DNA from: Rhyzopertha dominica
Taxonomy: Eukaryota; Arthropoda; Insecta; Coleoptera; Bostrichidae
Assembly (NCBI GenBank): GCA_025024175.1
Contig: QCXZ01000042.1
Span: forward strand, 5,907,501 to 5,971,500
DNA length: 64,000 bases
Direction: 5' to 3'
The translations under genes and the position numbers were made by a program. Positions within the stretch are counted from its first letter, which is position 1. Each line of letters starts with the position of its first letter. The notes under the pieces are model-generated. The model was given only the letters and a program-made list of their open reading frames with translations, searched no databases and was not told the DNA's origin. Below are positions 57,954 through 64,000 of the stretch, one piece after another.

Positions 57954-59070
57954 AAGGGGGTGATTCTACTCGAAAAAATAAAGCCACAAGTTCCTATACC
58001 ATTTTTGTCAAGGCTCAAAAGTAATGAAGATACAGACTGTGACAATTGTTGTTTTTTTTTCAGATTATTTTTTAATAGCTTTTTTTGTCTGTGTATCGAT
58101 TATCTTCAAATTTGGCGCACATATTTCCCATATAATTGTGCATTTCTGTCCAAACTTAAAGTAAATCCTTCAATGCCAAAGGGCTTCAATTGCCCTGCTT
58201 ATAGATTATCACCCACATTTTTGTTATCGTGATTATTTATAAATCTTTATATCACATAAATTAGGACCGTTAAATTTTTTTAAAAAAGGTTTTCTTTTTT
58301 TAGAAAAACCCGTTTAAAAATTTTACCCAGCTCAGCATATAGAAGGAGACTCCTCTTTTCCAGGATTTGCAAAATCCCATTAGTTCGGTGCATGAAATAC
58401 TGAAAGAACAGCTGCACCCTTATCATTACCAAAAAGTAGCTCTATCTCCTGAATACTACATGGCTCGTGTAAGCTTTCGTTATACTATTATCAATCTTCA
58501 CAACAATGCCAGAAATGTAATACATTCTATTTTTGCACGAAGCTGGATTTGGGCGAGAAGGTTTTTACTTAATGTTCATAACATAACATTATTGGAGTGA
58601 TGAGAATCTTCATTTGGATGTTGCGTTTCCAAAACAGGTTTTCTGTTAACGTGTGGGCTGGAGTTGTAGAAAACTACCTAATTGGACAATATTTTTCCCT
58701 CACAGATTGAATGGTGAGATTTATTTAGGTTTTCTAAGAAACGATTTGCTGTTCTGTTGGAAGAAGAACCTCTTCAAATAAGAACTTCCATGTGGCTGCT
58801 TTAAGGTAGAGCGCCACCCAATTTTAATGTTGATGTGAGAGAGCTCAGGAAGCTTTTCCTGACAAATGGATTGGACGTGGCGGTTATGTACAGTACCCTG
58901 CAAGATCGCCTGATTTAAATCCTACGATTTTTTTCTTTTGGGGCTATCTAAAATCTATTGTGTATAAAACCCCTGTTCATAATCATCTTTGTTACTTCTG
59001 AATTTTGACAAAAACGCTATAGGAATTTGTGGCACTAATTTTTCGCCTTATAAGTTATGATTACCTCCCT
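57954..59070 (+). mobile_element. 1.1-kb IS630-superfamily DNA transposon with TIRs
   Basis: The left end (AAGGGGGTGATTCTACTC, then AAAGCCACAAGTTCCTATAC, then TTTTTGTCAAG) and the right end on the opposite strand (AAGGGAGGTAATCATAAC, then AGTGCCACAAATTCCTATAG, then TTTTTGTCAAAATTC) form imperfect inverted repeats of about 75 nt. A third, orphan copy of this end is at 15616-15672. The full length is plausible for the superfamily, and the single gene is described separately. Confidence 0.87.
58350..59000 (+). pseudogene. Transposase of the 57954-59070 element
   Basis: A 77-codon open stretch (58367-58600) supplies HTH-like and linker sequence. Around 58640 the frame gives the VNVWAGV-x-x-NYLIGQYF block. 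YLGFLRNDLLF, then LEEEPLQIRTSMWLL, and GRAPPNFNVDVRELRKLF follow; QQDGAPPHF is normally expected there, so the catalytic Asp codon is lost. DKWIGRGGYVQYPARSPDLN then PTIFFFWGYLKSIVYKTPVH (58865-58980) is the family's PDLTPLDFFLWGYLK block, with its Asp changed to Ile. Inactive in this copy; stops and frameshifts are present. This family is very widespread in insect genomes. Confidence 0.82.
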
Positions 59071-59439
59071 TGTTATATATAAATAACTATTAGAAATATG
59101 GCAACGGTAATTATGTACGATTTTGCTCATAGACGTTCAATATCTTTTCCGGCAAATACGCTATAGTCAGAGGTCTTGGATGCTAGACTGTATATCAATG
59201 TGTAAAAACTCTTGCAACATTTCAAATATAAAAAAATATATAAATGCAGTCGATAAACAAAAATACTAGATATCGATAGTTATTTTGTTTTCACGGTTAC
59301 TATGACCAAAAACACTTTCAAATCATAGAGAAATCAGACATCGATATTCAAAAATTTGTATTAATCCTGTTCTTTTCATCTGAAACTGGACAAACCGCAC
59401 GAAGATCTTTGTCACTCCGGTAAGAATTGCAGAAAACCG

Positions 59440-59940
59440 GCTTTCAGCAAACCAAGCTCGACCGCCCCTCAAATTTTCCGGCAAAAAACCCACCCCGTCC
59501 CTTTTTAAAGCCAGCAACATCACACCCATTCTTCTTACCGCCCAGGCGCGCGCTCTGTCGCAAAAAAANTCCGAGGCGTTTGTTTCCTGCGACGGGACAA
59601 AAAAATATACGACGGTGTACTTTTCTCATCATGAGTTTCTCATTTCCCCGACGGGGAAAATATGGTCGCAATAAAAACGCAGGACAGCTGCGATCCGATA
59701 AGTGAAGGACACTCTAGTGTAGCACGTTCTATAGTTTAATCGACTGTCACCGTTCCAATTCAATTGGGAACGGTGGGATCGTACCTCCGCTGGCATCGAT
59801 AAAGCTTCGCGGCCGCAAATTGGCATTTTATTAAATTCTATGAGGGGCTCTTCGAATCTGCCGCTGTCACGGACTCGGAGGATAATTAGGTACCAGAGAA
59901 TCTCTGTGGAGCATTTCATGCACGTCTTTCACGAGAAAAA
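59440..59940. other. G+C-richer unique island
   Basis: Both strands stay open (plus 59427-59705, minus 59444-59671 and 59629-59919), which reflects composition. It contains TCGCAATAAAAACGC (caudal/Abd-B-like core) and CGACGGGGAAAATATGG. No recognised protein. One ambiguous base at 59569. 59080-59440 shows nothing. Confidence 0.28.
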
Positions 59941-60253
59941 TTGAATTAAACGATCTCGAATCAGTTCTGTATCTTCGGGACTCGTTCTTCGTCTGACTGG
60001 TGGTTTTGAAAGGACATGATTTAAAACTGTTTGATGCGCCTCGTTGGCAGTGTCACTAGAAGAATGACATGTTGGGGAGGCTCTTGTTTGTCCACAGTCA
60101 GTTTTCCGTAAAACTTACGCTATACTTAATTTCGTATTTTAATCAATTTGGAAGTTGTATCCTGTTTCCAATGAGCTCTAATAACATAATCGATAGTCTC
60201 TTGATTTGTATCATTTGATTTTTCATTCTGAAGTACGTCAGGTTGTTGTATAG

Positions 60254-60375
60254 TATTGGGTTATCAGGTAAAAAGGCTAATTAAATTGAAAAAAAAGTAA
60301 TTCGCTGCGGTCAGGACTCGAATCCGAATCTCCAGAACAGTACTTAGCTTTGTTCCATTACACCACCGTTCGAGT
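60254..60375 (-). repeat. SINE, left member of a head-to-head pair
   Basis: On the minus strand: A box TGGTGTAATGG (60365-60355), B box GGATTCGAGTCC (60325-60314), CGCAGCGAATTAC, an (A/T) run, TCAATTTAATTAGCC, and tail ACCTGATAACCCAATA. It is the same family as the plus-strand copy at 60485-60612 and shares its head promoter and tail. Confidence 0.8.
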
Positions 60376-60484
60376 TAAAGCCAATATTATATGAATAACA
60401 GCATAACATACATATACGCAATGGCCGCTGAGTGTTTCTTCATAAACTCTAATACAAAGTACTAAGAAATTTAACGAACAAGCA

Positions 60485-60612
60485 TTAAATGGTGTAATGG
60501 AACATACCAGAGTAACGTTCTAGAGATTCGGGTTCGAGTCCGGAACGCAGAGGGTTATTTTTTTTCAATTTAATTAGCCTGCTTACCCGATGACCCAACA
60601 CTTTTCAATCCT
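60485..60612 (+). repeat. SINE, right member of a head-to-head pair
   Basis: A box TGGTGTAATGG (60490-60500), B box GGTTCGAGTCC (60531-60541), CGCAGAGGGTTAT, T run, TCAATTTAATTAGCC, and tail CTTACCCGATGACCCAACA. The tail ties it to the SINE at 31132-31290. Confidence 0.82.
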
Positions 60613-61140
60613 ACAGGCGAAATATGTTGTACTTTAGTTGTTGTTTATTCGAAACAATTATAACTATTATTAACTAAAGCGTAATAATAAGTGTATGTTA
60701 TGACGTCTAGCCGCATACCTACGCACTTTAGATAAGTACTTGATTCTCATCTAGCTTACTTCAAAACATGTTGAAGGATAAGTTGTCTGATTTTACTTTT
60801 CTAAACACTAACATCAATGTGGCTGACATGTAGAGAACAAAGGCGCAGACGCAGGTAAAAGCTAAAATTGTTTTAAAGTGTAAAGGATGAACACTTTATT
60901 ACGGAACGTTGACAGAAACACGCATAAAATTTAATAACTGCAGGGAAAGATAAACCAATTAAACCTATTATTGCCATTTCCATCAAAATACATCCTTACC
61001 TAAACAAACGTATTAAAATCTGTGCAAGGTAAGTCAAGCTTCTCCGTGCCTTCCGGATGTAGGTAAATGATTTAGAGTACACGCACTGCAGTTTTACGTG
61101 TATAGGATATATATCCGTCATTCACTGTGTATCATTCGTA
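60613..61140. other. No recognised feature
   Basis: AT-rich DNA without motifs. Confidence 0.3.
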
Positions 61141-61144
61141 CTGA

Positions 61145-61690
61145 ATTATCAGAGGCTAATTATTTTAAATAAAAATGGATTTATATCAAACGCTTACTTG
61201 AAGTTCAAATCGCAAAGTAAAATTGGTGATTACCTCAGTGAAATGAACTACAAAAAAATGGGTGGAGCAAAAATTGTGATCAAATTTGCTGTGCTGGTAA
61301 TCGATAATGCGCATTACTATAAAAAAATGATATAATGGTTGCGAAGGATTTCATTTTCACCGAGTATGTTAAACGAGTTGAACTCCAAAAACCCCCTTTC
61401 AAAACACACTTTACCGACAAGGGCCACGAACCTCTCCGGCTTCCACCCTATCACCCCGACTTGAACCCCATTGAGATGGTTTGGGGTGCAATGAGAAGCA
61501 CTTTGATGTAAACAGATTGGGAACCATACTGCCAACATCCAAAACAGCTGTAGATTTTTTTTGCTGCTAATGAACCTTTACTGGACTCTATATGTGACCG
61601 TATAATAATCAATTTGCAAGCCTACAGTGCCAGTGAAATTAACTTTGATTCAACTGATTCGGACAGTTCCGATATTGAACATTTCTTGTA
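61145..61690 (+). pseudogene. IS630/Tc1-superfamily transposase, C-terminal half
   Basis: Reads NGFISNAYLKFKSQSKIGDY, then LSEMNYKKM (61170-61250). This is the GD-Y-H-x-x-MN block that precedes the second catalytic Asp. VIKFAVLVIDNAHYYKKM follows, with that Asp present in VIDNA. After a frame change come GHEPLRLPPYHPDLNPIEMV, then WGAMRSTLM (61424-61507), where the catalytic Glu of NPIE is intact. A last block ends ASEINFDSTDSDSSDIEHFL and a stop near 61690. The acidic Ser/Asp tail is typical of this arthropod family. The N-terminal half is missing. It complements the fragment at 10955-11885. Confidence 0.8.
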
Positions 61691-61699
61691 GGTGACACC

Positions 61700-62730
61700 G
61701 TAAGGCTTCTTATAAACAAAAAACTTGTATTACATCTTCTTTTTGTGCAGAAAACGAAAATCAGTACCTAAATATGAAGCACGTGAAAATACTGATTATG
61801 AAGATGACTAAAATGGAAAAAACACTAGTAAAAACGAAAGAAATCTAGCCTGTGCAAATACATGCAACAGATTTAAACACACATTTCAAGCCAACCTCTT
61901 CAACGAACGAGTAATGCGCTTTGTGGCGCAAATTGGAATCCCATTAAATTAAACCGTGAAGTCTCCAATCCACTACAGATGCGGAATCCCCACTAACTAA
62001 GTACTCAGTTGTACATTAACGAAATTCTCGCATTCAACTGTAACTACATTACATTAACGTTGTAACAAGCCCTGAATGAAGTTCGATTAAAATGAAGGCT
62101 AAAGTAATAATTAACTACTCAAGTGGTCAGTCAGCGATACACGTCATAAAACGATGCTGTCTACGATATTTCTCCTTGTTTTCAGCTTCAAGTGGTTCTA
62201 AATTTGTAACTTACTTCCAATAAGCGTGTTATGTACTCGTGTGAACCCATACTTCATCGATTATTGCCATTAATTTAACAATACTGATAAGAAAGCACGC
62301 TAACATATAGTGTTATTGTAAGTTATATAATTGTGTGAAAAGCTGGATTGTTTAATAAGTATCTTCAGCGCTATACCACAATTTGAGCAACTGCACAAGA
62401 ATATCATGAAGTAATTACGTGGCAGTATCTAAGTATTTATAACTTTTGGAATTGTATAGATCAGTTTACATTTCTGAATTAATGAACATAATACAAGGTG
62501 TAACGTGCATTAAATGGATTAAGAATCCAACTTTTTTTTATAAGAAAATTTCTGAATCTTCAGTATAATACATTTTTGAAACAGGGCTGCATATACATAT
62601 ACAACGAAATCCGCAACCAGCAAAATTTGATGTGACATCTGGCTACACAAATTTATGATCAATTTCAACATTTTCGAATTTGCAACACTGTTGCCCATAA
62701 AAATAATGCACTTAATAAGAATCCGTGGGA
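61700..62730. other. No recognised feature
   Basis: AT-rich DNA. Nothing coding or repetitive was recognised. Confidence 0.3.
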
Positions 62731-62736
62731 ACTTAC

Positions 62737-62818
62737 ATTAACCTGCACCGCACGTCTTACGACAAATCCCAGAATAATGGACTTCGGGTACTCACCTGCA
62801 AAAAAAGGAAAAACACGT
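62737..62818 (-). promoter_or_regulatory. Candidate recursive splice site (ratchet point) with RS-exon
   Basis: On the minus strand the tract GTTTTTCCTTTTTTTGCAG (ending at 62796) is directly joined to GTGAGTACC (starting at 62795). Further donors follow: GTAAGA starting at 62760 (35-nt exon) and GTAAGT starting at 62736 (59-nt exon). This has the same strand and architecture as the site at 31562/31561, 31,234 bp away. It sits at the edge of a non-repetitive island. Confidence 0.7.
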
Positions 62819-62819
62819 T

Positions 62820-63190
62820 AAAACACGCACGCTTTCGACATTAGTAGACGCATTATTTGCCGACGGACCTTGAACTTGACAATGACTTTCACAGCGACGT
62901 CCAAAGGATACGACCAAATGTGCATACGGCATATTAATTAAAGCATTCCAGACGGGGGCCCGAAAAAAAATTTCCACCGGGTTTCTAATTGATCGTCCCA
63001 ACAATAACCACGAAACGCGGGTGAATAATGCCGTGCGGCTTCGAAGGTTACGGCAACGCTAGATCGTTCATTCATCCGAATTCCAAAGAGCACCTTGACA
63101 TTTTGAATTAATCATCGGCGATTTGTTAGTGGCACGGGGTATTAATGGGAACAGGCTAGGTGTCAATTTGATCCCTATCGTGATATTAAA
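62820..63190. other. Non-repetitive island flanking the ratchet site
   Basis: Less AT-rich sequence with GCATATTAATTAAAGC, TTGAATTAATCATCGG and CG-bearing stretches. A minus frame (62792-63004) overlaps the splice-like site and has no known motif. Plausibly conserved intronic DNA. Confidence 0.28.
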
Positions 63191-63369
63191 GTGTCATATA
63201 AATATTTATTAGAACAGGGTGTTTGTTAGATCAGATCAGATAAAGAATATAGGAGACAGCATTTTTGATATTGATGTATACCGCACCTGCATATATTTCT
63301 TTCTATGTGGTGTCTTAGTAATATTTAAAAGAAAATGAACAGAACCCAGTGATATGGATATGGATAGTG

Positions 63370-63370
<1 letters not shown>

Positions 63371-63440
<70 letters not shown>

Positions 63441-63441
63441 T
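63371..63441. repeat. (TAA)n microsatellite, LINE 3' tail
   Basis: About 23 uninterrupted TAA units. On the minus strand it directly follows TGGGTCAATAAATATTATT, so it is the simple-repeat tail of the adjacent LINE rather than an independent locus. Confidence 0.93.
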
Positions 63442-63446
63442 TTATT

Positions 63447-64000
63447 GACCCAACAGACCATAGTGGTCCACAAGGATAATTAATTAACATCTGTTATATA
63501 TTATGCATGATAACAATAAATTAAATTAAGATTAATGTAAAGAAAAAGAACTATTATTAGTAACTCAAAAGTACAGCAAAATAAATATTACAATCTATTT
63601 GCTAATACAACGGAACAACTCTTAACAAAAGACGCAATACTGCATTCAATAAATATATCAATATCATTACATATTTCATTGTATCGCATGCTCATATTAT
63701 TTATCGGCGAATGAAAGTGCTGGTTAGTACGGGATAGGTATAATTGAAGCGTTTTGGAATTACGTGCGCTTACTCTGGGTACACGAAATCTTAATTGCTC
63801 TAATAGTTGGGAACAGCATACACGTCCATGTACTAATTTAAATAAAAATGTAACACAGAATAGTTGCCTTCTAGATTGAAGCAATTCAAGTCCAAATTCC
63901 GCAAGCAATTCACACTGCGGGTAGTCTCTCGCTGGATAAATTTTGTGTTTCATAATATGTAAATATTTGCAAAATCTACGTTGCACACGTTCAATTGCTC
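63447..64000 (-). pseudogene. LINE ORF2 C-terminus with 3' UTR, cut by window edge
   Basis: The minus frame enters from beyond 64000 (EQLERVQRRFCKYLHIMKHK) and runs open to a TAA at 63590-63588. It carries RVQRRF-x-x-YL, the R-D-Y-PQCELLAEFGLELLQSRR block and the closing FHSPINNMSMRYNEICNDID region, all typical of the post-RT end of Jockey-like LINE proteins. About 137 codons are open, so this is among the younger copies here. The 3' UTR (63447-63587) leads into the (TAA)n tail. The upstream RT lies outside the window. Confidence 0.85.

Noticed and set aside
60990..61005. Ratchet-like GTTTGTTTAG|GTAAGG on minus
   Set aside because: The tract is broken by purines and the donor is suboptimal. 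Likely chance in AT-rich DNA.
63371..63441. Independent microsatellite locus
   Set aside because: It is the 3' tail of the adjacent minus-strand LINE.
1..64000. CRISPR array, operons or prokaryotic genes
   Set aside because: No regularly spaced repeats or dense long frames. Content is typical of eukaryotic intergenic or intronic DNA.

Overview
This window looks like AT-rich, gene-poor nuclear DNA from an insect. The evidence is the repeat fauna: Jockey/CR1-like and R1-clade LINEs, Penelope-like elements, mellifera-type mariners, Tc1-like and other IS630-superfamily transposons, PIF/Harbinger, a THAP-domain remnant and tRNA-headed SINEs. The order cannot be fixed by eye. I found no intact protein-coding host gene. 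Nearly every recognisable coding segment is a decayed transposable element carrying stops, frameshifts, deletions or lost catalytic residues.

Layout, left to right. 0-10 kb: a hammerhead-like Penelope tail motif, a SINE, two LINE fragments, an unidentified coding remnant and a Penelope-like element with RT and GIY-YIG parts. 10-20 kb: an IS630-like transposase, a 449-bp long-TIR MITE, a SINE, a THAP-domain pseudogene, an orphan transposon end and a Tc1-like element. 20-34 kb: a long LINE, a mariner split by a 1,052-bp insertion, another LINE fragment, a SINE and a 1,054-bp PIF/Harbinger derivative with ~105-bp TIRs. 37-48 kb: CTCF-like motifs, a Jockey fragment, a Penelope 3' end in a fold-back, an R1 fragment abutting an opposite-strand LINE, and several transposase remnants. 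51-64 kb: three more LINE fragments, a mariner, a 145-bp tandem duplication, a 1.1-kb transposon with both TIRs, a head-to-head SINE pair, a second IS630-like transposase and a (TAA)n-tailed LINE running off the right edge.

Between the elements lie islands of less AT-rich, apparently non-repetitive DNA (near 0.9-1.15, 2.85-3.25, 10.0-10.4, 31.5-31.9, 33.7-34.0, 41.0-41.6, 43.0-43.4, 44.4-44.9, 50.9-51.4, 59.4-59.9 and 62.7-63.2 kb). Many carry TAAT-type homeodomain cores. Two of them hold, on the minus strand, a polypyrimidine tract ending CAG fused directly to a strong 5' splice site (CAG|GTAAGT at 31562/31561 and CAG|GTGAGT at 62796/62795). Each is followed within 35-60 nt by one or more further 5' splice sites. 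This is the architecture of recursive splicing ratchet points. The simplest overall reading is that the window lies inside one very large intron of a gene transcribed on the minus strand, seeded with candidate regulatory islands and filled by old transposons. That reading is an inference and needs RNA-seq or comparative data.
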